Positions 46,536 to 59,229 are shown, counted from the stretch's first letter. The stretch: 64,000 bases of DNA from Eulemur rufifrons (GCF_041146395.1 NC_090984.1:88237114-88301113), one strand, 5' to 3'. Notes: generated by a model from the letters alone, not told the origin. A program made the numbers and translations.

Positions 46536-49224
46536 ATGGGAAAACCCAGAGAAACTGAAGATTTTGGAGAGTAGAAGACCAGGCTTGGGACGGCTCAGCA
46601 TTTGGACTGCCTCAAACGAAGAATTTGGAATCTAAGGAGGGAAGGTGTTTAATAAATATTGGTTGAGTGAAGGAAAGAATGTATGTCTTACTCATATTGT
46701 ATTTGGGTCCCCAGCCTTCTTTCCTCTGATTTGCTTTATCTCACATTCTCCTGTTTCTTTCTTCCCAGGCCTCTCGAACCTTCTAGTCACGTCCTCGTCT
46801 TTCTGGCTTGTATAAGACTGTCCCCATCTTCCTACACAAGTGAGCAGGAGAATTTCAGTGATTCATAATCAAATCCTGTAGCTTCTGGAAATCTTGCTAA
46901 TGAGTCTGTCATGCATCACATCTCCATTTTCTGGCCCTTCATTTCTGTTACAAGCCGCCTCCTCTCCCCCACTGTGGGTCTGGGCCCTGGGAGAGAGTGC
47001 ACATGGGTATCTTCAAGGTTCCTGAGCAGACTGCTCTGCAGTGTGCCCCTCTGACCAATCCCCAGCATCCCAGCGCCCCGTGGTTTTGCCTGTGTGCACG
47101 GCAGATTTGGGCTGAGCTATGCTCAGGCTAGAAACTGGTGGAGTGAGTATCCCTATCGTTTTGATTCTGGTCATGACATTGTCAATGGAGGATGTGTAAA
47201 AAACTCTAGGAAGATCTTCCCCAGCCATCACCCCTTTCCACTCCTATGCAGAGTCCTTCTGCCCTTTCCATTCTCTCTGGCTCTGGTGCCAGGCACTTGG
47301 GCTTTACCACTGGCCCCACATATTTCTTGCTGCTTCCCCTAGCCAGGGACTCTATTAATTCGAAGTTTTGCAAACTGTTTCATAGGTCATATTGAAGAAT
47401 TAATCTGTATGAGTTTTCAATTTACAGTACTCAATTCATGATTAATTGATTCCTCATTTGAAAAAAAGTTAATCATTTTATTTCACTGTTTTTGTTTTTG
47501 TTTTTGTTTAATTGTTTTGGTTGTGGTCTTGAGCACAGTAAAAAACACTGGTAGGACTTTAAGTAAATAGGGGCCACATATAGGTATGGTGAACGAACTT
47601 TCCATATTGAGAACCATGGCCTTATAATATGTGAATGCTCGTGGGGACAATGGAACAAAATATTAGAATTGGATAGTTGAGCTATATAATGGATGTGAAC
47701 ATGCTATCTCTACATTCTAACAATCGAAATAATCTCCATGAACTTTATAACTGGATCTGAATTCCCACTCTTACAGAGTCATCTTTTTCCTTTTTGCCAG
47801 ACTCCAGTTAAAATGGAGGAACTTATGTGGGTAAAGCCTTATTGCTCATTCAATTCTGAATGTGAATTAGTTTCAGATCCTTTGAGCTGTTAGATCTTTA
47901 AGAAACAGGCTCCAAGGAGTTTCTTTCAACCAGGGGAGCTCTAAAAAATACAAACTCTTTGGCCGCACTCTTGAGAATTCTGATTTGATGGATCTGTGGT
48001 ATGGCCTGGGGATCTGCTATCCTTGGCAGATAGAAACTCCCCACATGATTCTGATACTTAGTTGAAGTGGTGTAGCCACTGATTAGAGCATAGTGCCTTT
48101 CCCTTAGTGGAGGATCATTGTGTAGACTGAAGGCAAGGCCTAAGCCCAAGGGGATGGGCAGGCCTGGGTGAGATTCAGCCACAGGGACTTATTCTGTAGT
48201 AGGGCACTGTGTTAGAGAGGGAGCAGTCTTTATAGAGGGTTTCTGGCCAGTTTGGATGAGTCACCTGGGAGATGATTTCTGCTGCCATTCGGAAAAGGGG
48301 GAGATTTCTTACCACTTCTGAGGCCTCCTTTGGGTGTGCCAAATTGAGCTGATTTAGGCTCTGTGCTGTGCAGAGCAGCTGGGAAGAGGAGGAGCTAGCA
48401 GCTAGCAGCTGGCTCTGAAATGAGCATCGCTGTGTAAATACATTGGTACCTATAAGCAAGCAGCTTCAGTGCCTTTTGTGACATCTACTCCTTGGGACAT
48501 TTCTATGCATGGACTGTTGTGCCCACTCTTTCTACATTGGTCCTTCCATCAGACCTTCTCTGAGGCTTGTGGCCTCAGATTTCTCCAGTGTAGAAATAGA
48601 TTTCCTGAGCATATAAATAGTTGGTGGGGGAAGGGAGTCTTGGACAGAATTATTCTGTAATCTCCCTGGCAGTGTCCTTTTGCACAACCTTTCTCCTTTC
48701 ACTTCCCCTTACAACATCTATATGGCAAAAATAAAAACAATAATGGTCCTCTTTCTGGATCAATGGTAATTTGGAGAGTTTGCCCAGGCTAAATGTAAAC
48801 AGAGCAAAGGAATTATAATTGAGAGCAGATGTGCTGTTCTTATGTAACCTGAGCTCTAGGTACCAAAGGGAAACTTTTGAATCATTCAGGTCCTGAAACT
48901 GCACCTCTGAGGGTCTGTTTTCCTGACAAGCACCTTCCTTCCTCTTCCTACCCCATCCCTACCCCATGCTCAGGAGAAAAGGCAATTGTTGCAAACCCTT
49001 GCCAAATTCCCCCGGGGAACTTCATCAGGGGTGGGTGACATTCTGCCTTTTGTCCCAGCTGCAGGGTGAGGTGTTGGTATGGCCAGCAGAGTGGCCTCTC
49101 CAGAGATATACCTCCACCACTCTCCTGTTTCTTCCCAAAGAACTGGGTCCTTCTATTTGTGCTCTTTTAAAAACGCATTTCTCTAGGGGTCTAGGCTGAC
49201 ATTCCAAACCCTTGGAGGGGGACT
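46536..49224. other. Unassigned sequence, no gene seen
   Basis: Mostly unique. A short L2-like end, 'tttaataaatattggttgag', lies at about 46650-46675. A (TTTTTG)n run is at 47488-47510. Opposing frames at 47013-47342 and 47898-48459 have no recognised content. Confidence 0.45.
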
Positions 49225-49310
49225 GCGGCATGTTTGCCACTGTATCCCAGTATCTATCAAGGCTCTTGGCACATAGTGGATGCTTTAAAGTATTTGTTGA
49301 GTAAATGATA
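49225..49310 (+). repeat. L2: L2 3'-end fragment
   Basis: 'ccactgtatcccagtatcta', 'ctcttggcacatagtggatg' and 'agtatttgttgagtaaatga' are the standard L2 3' end. Confidence 0.8.
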
Positions 49311-49770
49311 ATGACCATTCTACATTCTGGTTTTGGTTTAGGTAAGGCTGGTTATTTTTCCATTTTATAGCTACCAAGGTTTTCTGCTTGTCTCAGCAAT
49401 AGCCTTCATGCCCTGCCCACTGCCCTCAAAGGCCAAGCTTGGGTCCTTGGAGATGGAATATAATTATTTTTACATGACCTTGATGAAGGATTTCAGCCTG
49501 TCACTGTGGAGACACATGAATGAAAGTCTGGCTTCTTACTTTACCTGTTTTTTCTTAGCATCTCTTTGCCCACCACTGACAAGCTGAGACTTGAGAAGTG
49601 CTCCTTAAATAAAGCCAAAGCTGGGTGTCACTAGCACAAGCAGCATCTGCTGCAGTCCTAGTTTTCAGCCAAGCTTCCTGGCCCAGGGCCAGTTGCAAGC
49701 ACACATTCTTTATCTGCAAAATGTGGATAAAAACACCACTTTCTTTGTGGTGAGGAGACAAATGTATTAA
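49311..49770. other. Unassigned sequence, no gene seen
   Basis: Unique sequence, nothing recognised. Confidence 0.45.
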
Positions 49771-49774
49771 ACAG

Positions 49775-50027
49775 TCAGAATAGTGTCATGGTTCAGAGTG
49801 TGAGCACTGGACCCAGCTACCTGGGGATGGATACTGGCTCCATTACTTCCTAGTTATGTGACCCTGAGCAAATGACTTCATCTTTCAGTGCCTCAGTTTC
49901 CACCTTCGTAAAATGGGTTAATAATAGTATCCACCAGATGGGATTGTTGTGAGCAAAAGAGTGCAATTACATACACAGTGTGAGATCAGTGCCTGGCATA
50001 TAGTAAGGCTCAGGACATGTTAGCTTC
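49775..50027 (+). repeat. MIR: MIR SINE, interrupted at its 3' end by an L1
   Basis: Well preserved: 'agtgtcatggttcagagtgt', 'gagcactggacccagctacc', 'ctagttatgtgaccctgagc', 'cagtgcctcagtttccacct', 'tcgtaaaatgggttaataat', 'gttgtgagcaaaagagtgca' and 'gcctggcatatagtaaggct'. The L1 entered at its final bases, 'catgttagctt'. Confidence 0.92.
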
Positions 50028-51948
50028 TTTCTTTCTTTTTTTATTCATTTACTGCTTTCTAAAAAAAATTCAGAATATTGCCAGGATACAGATGTTTTTG
50101 TTAGATGGATTGCTTTTGTACTGCCTGAGTCAAAGTTATAAGTGTGCCCATCACCCACATAGTGGACGTTGTACCTATTAGGTATGATTTCACGCCCCCC
50201 CCACCTGCATGATTTTCATTGAGTTTAACTTCCATCTGTGCACATGAGTGCTGATAGGTTAGTTCCAATTTAATAGTGAGTACATATGGTGTTTTTTTTT
50301 TCCATTCTTGTGATACTTCACTTAGGAAAATGGTCTCCAGTTCCATCCAGATTTTTGCAAAAGGTATTAATTCATTTTTTATGGCCTAGTAGTACTCTGT
50401 GGTATACATATACCACATTTTATTAATCCATTCATGAATTGATGTGCCCTTGGGTTGATTCCACATGTTTGTGATTGTGAATTGTGCTGCAGTAAACATT
50501 CTAGTGCAAGTGTCTTTTAGGTAAAATGACTTTTTATCCTTTGGGTAAATACCCAGTAGTGGGATTGCTGGATCAAAAGGTAGGTCTGCTTTTAGTTCTT
50601 TGAGGAATCTTCATACTATTTTCCATAAAGGTTGCACTAGTTTGCAGTTCCACCAACAGTGTGTAACTGTTCTTTTCTCTCCACATCCATGACAGAATCT
50701 ATTGCTTTGGGACTTTTTGATGAAAGTCACTCTCACTGGAGTTAGGTGATATCTCCTTGTGGTTTCGATTTGCATTTCTCTGATGATTAGTGATGTTGAG
50801 CATTTTTTCATGTATTTATTGGCCATTAGTTTATCTTTTTTTGAAAAGCTTCATTTCATGTCTTTTGCCCACTTTTTAATGGGATTGTTTGTTTTTTTTC
50901 TTACTGATTTGCTTGAGTTCTTTGTAGATTCTGGTTATTAGCCCTATATTGAATGTATAATGTGGAATATTTTCTCCCATTCTGTAGGTTGTCTATTTGC
51001 TATTGATTGTTTCCTTGGATGTGCAGAAAAATTTTAATTTAATCAATTCCCATTTATTTATTTTTGTTATTGCTGTGATTGCCCTTGGAGTCTTCATAAA
51101 TTCTTTGCCTAGGCAGATATCTAGAAGAGTTTTTCCAACATTTTCTTCCAAAATTCTTATGATTTCATGTCTTAGATTTAAGTCTGTTATCCATCTTGAA
51201 TTAACTTTTGTGAGTGGTGAGAGATATGGATCCTGTTTTAATCTTCTACATGTGGCTATCCAGTTTTCTCAGCACCATTTACTGAATAGTGATTTTTTCC
51301 CCCAGTGTATATTGCTGTCTACTTTGTCAAAGATCAGATAGCAATATGTGAAGAATTTTATATCTGGGTTCTCATTCTGCTCTGTTGGTCTATGTCTCTA
51401 TTTTTGTGCTAGTACCATGCTGTTTTGGTTACAATAGCCTTGTAGTATAGCTTAAAATCTGGTAAAGTGACGCCTCCAGATTTGTTCTTTTTGCTTGAGG
51501 TTGCTTTGGCCATTCGGGCTCTTTTCTGGTTCCAAACAAAGTGTAGGATTATTTTTTCTAGATCTGCAAAAAATGACATTGGTATTTTGATGGGGATTGC
51601 ATTCAATCTGTAAATCACTTTGGGTAGTATGGACATTTTAACAATGTTGATTCTGCTGATCCATGAGCATAATATGTTTTTCCATTTGTTTACATCATCT
51701 GCAATTTCCTTCCTCAGTGACTTGTAGTTCTCCCTGTAGAGATTTTTCACCTCCTTGGTTAAATATATTCCTAGGTATTTTATTTTCTTTGTTGCTGTTG
51801 TGAAAGGTATTGAGTCTTTGATTTTAGCCTCAGCTTGACTGTTGTTGGTGTATAGGAATGCTACTGATTTGTGTATGTTGATTTTGTAATCTGAGATTTT
51901 CCTGAGTTTATTTATCAATTCCAGGAGCTTCTTGGTGGACACTGGGGG
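50028..51948 (-). pseudogene. L1 ORF2: L1 3' segment: ORF2 second half and 3' UTR
   Basis: Reads on the minus strand. An open 177-codon stretch at 51409-51942 starts [20 protein letters not shown] and includes [20 protein letters not shown] and [20 protein letters not shown], all ORF2 sequence just after the polymerase active site. A later part at 50611-50826 contains [16 protein letters not shown] and [16 protein letters not shown] from the ORF2 carboxyl end. The T-rich left edge at about 50028-50045 is the antisense A-tail; the 3' untranslated region follows to about 50330 and includes a C-rich patch at 50193-50203. Confidence 0.93.
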
Positions 51949-51950
51949 AA

Positions 51951-53508
51951 TTTGTCAAGACTAGTCCTGCCCTGCAGGAAGTACTCAGATCTGCATTATA
52001 TATTGATCAGCAAAATAGAAACTCACCAGTGTAAACTCACCCAAAAGCTAAAGCTCAGAGCCCATCTAAAATAATGGCTCAAAAGGCAAAACAAAACAAG
52101 GTTCTATCCAACAGGATGAACAGAAATGCATCCCACTATCAATTCTTTCAATAAACATGAACAGCTTGACTTTCCCCCTCAAGAGACGTAGACTGGCTTA
52201 ATAGATAAAAAAAAAATACAAGCCAAGTATCTGCTATCTCCAGGAAACACATGTAATCCGCAAGGACCCATTCAAACTCAAAGTAAAGGGATGGAAAAAA
52301 TTATTCCATGCAAGTGGAAATCAAAAGAAAGCAGGTGTAGCCATTCCCATATCAGATAACATAGACTTCAAATCAACAATAGTAAAGAAAGACAAAGATA
52401 GTCTTTATATAATGGTAAAGGGAACAATTCATCAAGAAGACAGACGTAACAATCCTAAATATTTATGCATCTAATACAGGTGCACCCAGATTCATAAAGC
52501 AAAGTCTACTAGATCTAAAAAAGTGATAAATAGCAACATAATTCTTGGGGATTTCAGCACCCCACTGATGGAACTGAACTTATCCTCCAAGTAGAAAATA
52601 AATAAAGAAACACTGGAATTAAATGGGACTCTAGAGCAAATGGGCCTAACAGACATGTACAGAACATTCTACCCCAAACTACTGAATATATAATCTTCTC
52701 ATCAGCACATGGAACATTCTCTAAGATTGATCACATCTTAGGCCACAAAATGTCTCAGCAAATTAAAAAAATCTTCCAACAAAAAAAGCCACTCCGGGAC
52801 CAGATGGTTTCACAGCTGAATTTTATCAGACCTACAAAGAAGAATTGGTAGCCATACTGCAGAAATTATTTCATAACATCGAGAAGGAAGAAATCCTCTC
52901 CAACTCATTTGACAAAGCCAGTATCACCTTGATGCCAAAGCCAGAAAAGGACACAACAAAAAAAGAAAACTATAGACCAATATCCCTTATGAATATAGAA
53001 GCAAAAATCCTCCATAAAATTCTAGCAAACCGAATTTAGCAGCACATCAAAAAAATAATCCACCATGACCAAGTGGACTTTATCGCAGGGATGCAAGGAT
53101 GGTTCAACATACATAAATCCATAAACGTGATTCATCACATAAACAGAAGCAAAAACAAAGATCATATTGTCTTCTCAATAGATGTAGAAAAAACATTCAA
53201 CAAAATTCAGCACCCTTTTATGATAAAAACTCTTAACAAAATCAGCATAGATGGAACATATCTCAAAATTATAAAAGCCATATACAACAAGCCCACAGCC
53301 AGCATCATACTGAATGGGGAAAAGTTGAAAGCATTCCCACTCAGAACTGGAACAAGACAAGGATGGCCACCATCACTACTTCAACATAGTCCTGGAAGTT
53401 CTAGCCAGAGCAATCAGACAAGAGAAGGAAATTAAGGGTATCCAAATGAGGAAAGAGGAGGTCAAACTATCGTTTTTTGCTGATGATGATTTTATATTTA
53501 GAAAACCC
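51951..53508 (+). pseudogene. L1 ORF1/ORF2: L1 inverted 5' segment: ORF1 end and ORF2 first half
   Basis: Reads on the plus strand. The start corresponds to the last residues of ORF1, followed by the inter-ORF region and the ORF2 endonuclease portion (degenerate: frames broken near 52170-52760). The reverse-transcriptase part is better kept: frames at 52845-53039 and 53073-53435 contain [20 protein letters not shown] and [20 protein letters not shown], and 53446-53508 gives [18 protein letters not shown] with the FADD catalytic motif. About 0.7 kb that should lie between endonuclease and reverse transcriptase is missing near 52770. Confidence 0.9.
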
Positions 53509-53520
53509 CATGTTAGTTTG

Positions 53521-53934
53521 CAATTGAGAGCGGATACTCCTTGGATGATGTCATTCAATGAGCATTATCATTTTGCCAAATTGGACGTTTGTCTATGGCT
53601 TTTACCTGTGATTTTTCCTGCCCAAGCAACAGTTTCAACTACCACTACTGTGTTGACTTTGGCATTTAGAATCTGTTTAAAGTCCAGCGTGGACAAGAAT
53701 ATTGGAGCATTTCATTACCCTGTCCCTTTAGAAACAGAGAAAGTGGAGTTTCTTCTTTTAAGCTGAAATAGTGCAGAGGGGTTGCCCAGAGGCAGGGGGC
53801 TTAATGCATGGGTTCTTGATTTGGGTTAGGAAGAAGATGTATATTTTCCCTGTAAACTTTCTGTTTCATTTTTTTTCTTTTTATTTCATTTTTTGGGCAG
53901 GGGAGAAATATATTGTATACAACATATATAAACA
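53521..53934. other. Unassigned sequence, no gene seen
   Basis: Unique-looking sequence with a T-rich patch at about 53866-53893. No gene or named repeat. Confidence 0.45.
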
Positions 53935-53942
53935 GTTTAAAG

Positions 53943-54111
53943 CAGGGGGTGGAAAACTATGGCCTGTGGCCCATGTGCTCAGAATCGCTTTTACATTTTT
54001 AAAGGGTTGTGAAACAACCTAAAGAAGAAGACATGAGGGAGATTGTATGTGATCCATAAAACCTAAACTATTTACCATCTTGCCCTTTACAGAAAAAGTT
54101 TTCTAACCTTG
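53943..54111 (+). mobile_element. Short hAT-Charlie-type element with perfect target duplication
   Basis: 169-bp element with terminal inverted repeats: left 'cagggggtggaaaactatgg', right inverse 'caaggttagaaaactttttc'. Body includes 'cttttacatttttaaagggt'. Flanked by a perfect 8-bp duplication 'gtttaaag' at 53935-53942 and 54112-54119, the size expected for hAT. It resembles the mammalian group with CAGGGGTCGGCAAACT ends, internally much reduced. Confidence 0.85.
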
Positions 54112-54189
54112 GTTTAAAGAATAACAATGTCATCCTTCCCCCCCCACCCCACAACTATCTTATGAAACAGAACATGACTAATATCTTTG

Positions 54190-54722
54190 AAACTCCTGGA
54201 TAGCCCTCCCTGACTACATATATTGCCCTTTCCAAGAACTAACCACTATTCTGAATTTTGTGTTATTCTTCCTTTGTTTAAAATTTTTTTATTATATACA
54301 TATACGTAAGTATACAAGGTATTATTTACTTTGTTTTCCTTGACCTCTATATGAATGGATTAATATTCTATATTTCCTTCCATCATGTGCCTTATACTCT
54401 CAAGATTATGTTTTTCTCACTGTTATATTTTGTCATACATGTGGATGTGTGTGGCTATAGCTCATTAATTTTTACTGCTCTGGAGTCTTTCATGTGTGCA
54501 CATACCATACATACTTATCTGTTCTACTCTTGATGACTATTTGAGTTATTTCCTTTTTTCCCCCTTTTATGAACTTTTGTTACCAGCATTCTTATCCCTA
54601 TTTCATAGTGCACATATGCAAGTGATTCTGTAGAAGTGGAATCATTGGGTCATAGGTATGTATATCTTCAGTTTTACAAAATGATGCCAAATGGTTTTCC
54701 AAAGTGATTGTATCTCTCCATT
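54190..54722 (-). repeat. L1: Old L1 (L1M-type) 3' end, antisense
   Basis: 'aaccactattctgaattttg', 'atgtgtgtggctatagctca', 'ttaatttttactgctctgga' and 'gaagtggaatcattgggtca', then 'tgccaaatggttttccaaag', match the antisense 3' region of old L1s and the copies at 42620 and 59230. Confidence 0.75.
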
Positions 54723-54724
54723 TC

Positions 54725-55190
54725 ATTCTGTTCCAGTTATTTAATGCTGCACAAAAAACTATCCCAAATTGAGTAGCTTAAAATAACAATTTTTAATTTT
54801 GCTCATGATTTTGTGGGTCACAAATATGAGAAGATCTTGGCTGAGCAGTTTGTCTCTAAGAAGTATGATATAAGCTGAGGCTGCTGAGGTGGAGGATACA
54901 CTTCTAAGATGGCTCCATCACTCATATGTCTACATCTTGGGGCTTTTTGGTCTCTCTTTCCACATGGTGTCTCATCCTCCAGGGCCTGTCCACATAGCTT
55001 AGAATTCTCAAATAATAGTGGCTTCCTGTATGATGGCTCAAGATTCCAAGAACAAATGTCCCAAGAGTCTGGCAGTGGAAGTTATCAGTCTCTTAAAGCC
55101 TGGACCTAGAAACTTGCATAACATAATTTCTGCCACATTCTATTGGTCAAGTGCCACATATTCCCTGCAGAAAGATATTTGAGTTATTGT
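54725..55190 (-). repeat. Old LTR-like element, antisense, same family as 1390-1990
   Basis: 'atttaatgctgcacaaaaaa', 'ctcatgattttgtgggtcac', 'ctaagatggctccatcactc', 'atatgtctacatcttggggc', 'ccacatggtgtctcatcctc' and 'ccacattctattggtcaagt'. The order equals that of 1390-1990 and of MaLR-type antisense LTRs. Confidence 0.6.
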
Positions 55191-55284
55191 TGCTACACAT
55201 CCTTGTTAACAATTACTATTGTCAAACTTTAAAATTTCTGCCAATTCAATGATTATGAAAAAATAAGAAGGATATTTATAAACA

Positions 55285-55485
55285 TCATTTATTGAATATT
55301 TACTGTGTGCATTTACAGGCATTGGGCTAAATGCTTTGTCCCCCATTTTTATCTTAACAATAACCATGTGAAGTAGATACTATTACCCTCAGAGAGGTTA
55401 ATTAACTTGCTAAAGATCATATAGCTAAGTAGAAGAGTGTGGATTTGAACAGAGATTTACCTGACTTCTAAGATCATGCTTTTAA
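55285..55485 (-). repeat. MIR: MIR SINE, antisense
   Basis: 'atcatttattgaatatttac', 'gaagtagatactattaccct', 'cagagaggttaattaacttg' and 'gatcatatagctaagtagaa', then 'ggatttgaacagagatttac'. Confidence 0.85.
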
Positions 55486-58419
55486 TTTTTTATTTTTATG
55501 TCAAGATGTGAGCTGGGATGATGATTTGAGACAGAGATTGAACTGTGAAGGAAATATCAAACTATTAAGCCATGATGAGTAAATAAGACATAAAATAATA
55601 ATAAAGAAAATGTGATTTAAAATTTTTTATTCATCTGACTTGGGGCTACCATCTCTACCTATAGCCCATCTCTACCTATCTTTTTATCAAGCAGTAAAAA
55701 ATATTGACCCCAAATGCAAAAAAAAAAAAAAACAGAGCAAAGAAACAACACCCCCCCCCCCCCAAATCCCAAAGCTTTTTAATGCTTGAATAGGAATTGG
55801 TAGTACAGTTTTCAAAAAGGGGCTGGAGCTGACCTCAGGGTGCATAGAACATGGTTGAAGAAGCAGATATATTCCATTTATCAAGGCAGCATTGCAACTC
55901 TTGTGGTTTGACTAGCCCAGAAGGAAAAGATGAAGATATTCTTGCCAGAGTAGGTTTTAGATCACATTTTCCTTACATGTAGCCTAAGTCAGAGTCTCGT
56001 TGGTCAATTTTCTATTCTTTGCTGTCTGTTTTCCCAAAGAATAAGAACAAAGCTGCACACATTAGCATGTCATTCACCAGCCAGACATTTATAATGAGCA
56101 AATCTACTTTTCCATAGTGTGAGGATTCCTGGGGCAAGCGCCAAAGCCTCACCATGTCACATGCAGACTTCTCCTAGTGAGAGAACTTCATGACCTAACG
56201 CATTTTCCTGCCTATTTCATTCTGATATGGATTCCCTCATCCTGGAGGAAAATACATATTTTTGGACACATTTCAGAAATATTAATAACTCGTGAGTTCA
56301 AGTCAAGACTGATTTCCATGGCCACATTAGTTGCTTAATGACTAAGGTCCCAGACTCCAAACCATTTGGAATTATTTTTTAGATGATTTTTTATTCCTTC
56401 CCCAAACCTCAATCCCTTTCACTGAGTGAATTAACCTTCCCCATCCTTTCTTCAACTTGCTCTTTTCTAGGTACACTTCTTGGTTCACTTTTTTTACTCA
56501 GAGCATACGTTGAGAAGTGCTAATATGTTTTCCTTGCCTTTATTGCATTTCATCTTTTTTTATATATCCAGAAAGGGATTTATTATAAGCAATTGGCTCA
56601 TATATTTATGGGAGGCTACTATATTGCATTTCATCTTAATGAGCTCCTGTTTCATTAAAAATTAATGCTTCCAGGTTTCTGTATGTTCCTATTGTTTTCC
56701 ATGTTACTCAAAGTGGTTAGGGTTAGAGTTTTGTCTATAATATTTAGCCACATTTTAGGAATACAAATGAGACAGTCAAATGTCAACTAATTTAATGTAT
56801 CGACACAGGTACTCATCTATATTTAAAATAACACATCTAAAAGAATATGTTAAAATAGGAATATTACTTTTCCACTCCTCGTTTCCTGAGACAATTTTAT
56901 TTGAAGATTTTACATGTATATATTTTTTTCCTGACTTCCATTTGAGTCTATTTTCTAACACAGCTTTCTAGGTTCATCATTCTCACTTCTAAGTTGTTTG
57001 AGAAACAGCACCTCTGAATCCCCGTTTAATGTGATCGCAAGAACTGCTGTTCCAAGTCACAGGTGCTTATCTGGCTAACATTAGGTAGCCATTGGTTTTT
57101 CATTGTCATGTAGGTGTGTATTTGTGATCTCTAAAATGAAACCACTTAGTATACTGTTTTTAAAAGTTATTTTTAACGGCTTATTGCTTTATTTTTAACT
57201 ATATTCAATAGTTGAAAATATCAATTTTAACCTTTAGGAACAAATAACTAAATCTAGGTTAAACTTCTTTTGTTCCTTTTTTTACCTATTCCATACTGAC
57301 ATCTATAAGGGTTCCAAACAAGCATGGATTGAGATTGTTCTAGGCTTGTATTCCTTCCCTGCTGTAGGTACTTTGTGGTTCAAAATAAAATAATTGGGAA
57401 AACACTGTTATTTGTGAGATTTTGTGAGGCAACTACTTTTATAAGGAACAATCTGAGGGACGTGAAAGAAAATGTTTTCATTGAGAAAGAAAATGTTTGC
57501 ATTCTATTAAGGCATTAACAATATAACAAATCGAGTTCCCTAACAAGAGATAGAAGGACTATATGAATTCTATGTTCCTATTTAAAGTGTCCATTTTATT
57601 TGCATAATACATGAAAGTACTCTACAAGCTAATCCATTTTTTTTCTGCTTTCTACTTAAAGATAAGGTAATAAACCAGTGCAGTGAAACTTGGAGAAGGG
57701 CCTTCTGCTTACTTGCTCTGTCTCATAGGTACCTCCAGAAATCCCCTTAGAAAAGAGACAGGGATGTTTGCTGATCAAACCCTTTTGAACAAACCTTGCA
57801 TTTTGGACAGAGAAAGATATCGGATCATGTTAAAACAATTTTAAGCGTTGAAAAGATCATGAATAATGAAAGTCCAGGGGTGCACCTGTCAGGTTGCATG
57901 AGATGGTTTTTTACAAGATGTTTTCAAGTGACCTTGGACAGTTCTTGATTCAGTCTTCACCATCATTGTCATCATCATTTTCATCATTACTGTCATTTGG
58001 TGATTCCTTATGGTGCCAAGGACTGCACGTTGATTTACAAAAATCATTTCTTTTGTCTCCAGTGGTTAATGTTTCAGCTTGACTGTGGTAGGAAGGCGTG
58101 GAGAGGAAAATAGTTTTGTACATACTAACTGTCTGGCACGCCTTGGTAGCTTGTTTTCAGCCCTACCTCAATCTTTGCAATATTAAAACCCATAAGCTTG
58201 TGAAGGGGGCTAACTTTATGTAAAATGACAAAGACAAAGGGGTATTTCACAGTCTCTTTCGCTCTTTTCATCTTCCTGTGCCTACAGGCCCAGCTCCAAG
58301 CTCATCCTTTCTTTGACCTTCCTCTCTACTCTCTTAATCTTGCTTTCTTTTTGGATTCTCTCCCCTGTTAAGGCTAATTCAAGGCAATTAAATTAGTTGA
58401 AACTGGAAATTTTGAAGAC
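55486..58419. other. Unassigned AT-rich sequence, no gene seen
   Basis: Contains an A-run (about 55718-55732), a 13-C run at 55751-55763, a local tandem duplication with a unit of about 20 bp containing 'gaaagaaaatgttt' (57464-57505) and a (CATCATT)-like patch at about 57958-57993. No named repeat or gene. Confidence 0.5.
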
Positions 58420-58560
58420 TTGGCCTCAAAACCTTGGTTTCCCACTTAAGAACTGTGTTATCTCGAGCCAATCACTTAAGCTTTGTAAGCCTCAGTTTTC
58501 TTATCTATGTTACAAGTGGCTGTGTGTGAATTAAAGGAGATAATGTATGTTGCTGAGGCT
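58420..58560 (+). repeat. MIR: MIR SINE fragment
   Basis: 'aactgtgttatctcgagcca', 'atcacttaagctttgtaagc', 'ctcagttttcttatctatgt' and 'gaattaaaggagataatgta'. Confidence 0.8.
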
Positions 58561-58794
58561 AAACGGCGATTATGGTCTCACATATCATTTGCATTTTAAT
58601 GTAGCGTTTAATTTGAAGGAGTGTCTAAATTTGGTAATTTGAGCTCTAGAATCCTGAAGAGGGAACAGGAGGTGTGTTTGGGGGCCGGGTCTGGATATAG
58701 GGCTGCCTGTACCCCTAGAATACACGATGGTCGAGAGGTGGTGTTTGGTGCCCATCCGCATCTGCCCCCGTCTTCTTATTCCTGATTTTAGAAC

Positions 58795-58905
58795 CATAGA
58801 CTCTTCAAACCCAGACCGTCCCAGATGAGGTAATTAAGAGGTGAATGACCTTGCCTGAGACTCTGTAGCTCACTAGGGTCAGAGTTGGGGTGAGAGCCAT
58901 TTGTC
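58795..58905 (-). repeat. MIR: MIR-like fragment, antisense
   Basis: 'cccagatgaggtaattaaga', 'gaatgaccttgcctgagact' and 'ctgtagctcactagggtcag' fit an antisense MIR core. Confidence 0.6.
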
Positions 58906-59229
58906 ATCACCCTCAGTAATGAAATTGGCAATGTTTAGTCTGAAGGAGTCTTGTTAAATTCCATTTCTTCCTAAGAGTGCCTAACAGAAGCTTTTAGATA
59001 CCTAATGCTTACTTTTTTCTGAATCCTCTGGCTGGAATGATTTCCCAGGAGCCTTAAAATGGGAATCCTCTGGGCCTGACAGTTCTCACCAAAAGCTGGT
59101 GAGACTGCACCAGGCAGAGATAGCATCTCTTGGCGTCCAGGTATTTGAGGAAGTTGGGAGAGCTCTATGAATGAATTCAGTAGGTGTCTGAAGTTGTACA
59201 CTTTCACCTGAAGACTTGTCTGAGGTTCT

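Larger units (their letters stand above)
50028..53508 (-). mobile_element. L1: L1 with inverted 5' segment (twin-priming structure) and internal deletion
   Basis: The whole insertion lies between a short imperfect target duplication, 'catgttagcttc' (50016-50027) and 'catgttagtttg' (53509-53520). The left portion, 50028 to about 51948, is antisense 3' untranslated region plus the ORF2 second half. From about 51951 to 53508 the orientation flips to sense and covers the end of ORF1, the endonuclease part and the reverse-transcriptase part of ORF2. The sense piece ends at the residue next to the start of the antisense piece, so ORF2 is cut into two adjoining parts. Many stops and frameshifts mean it is inactive. 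Confidence 0.92.

Noticed and set aside
51409..51942. 177-codon minus-strand frame, the longest in the window
   Set aside because: It is L1 ORF2 within the twin-primed L1, not a host gene.
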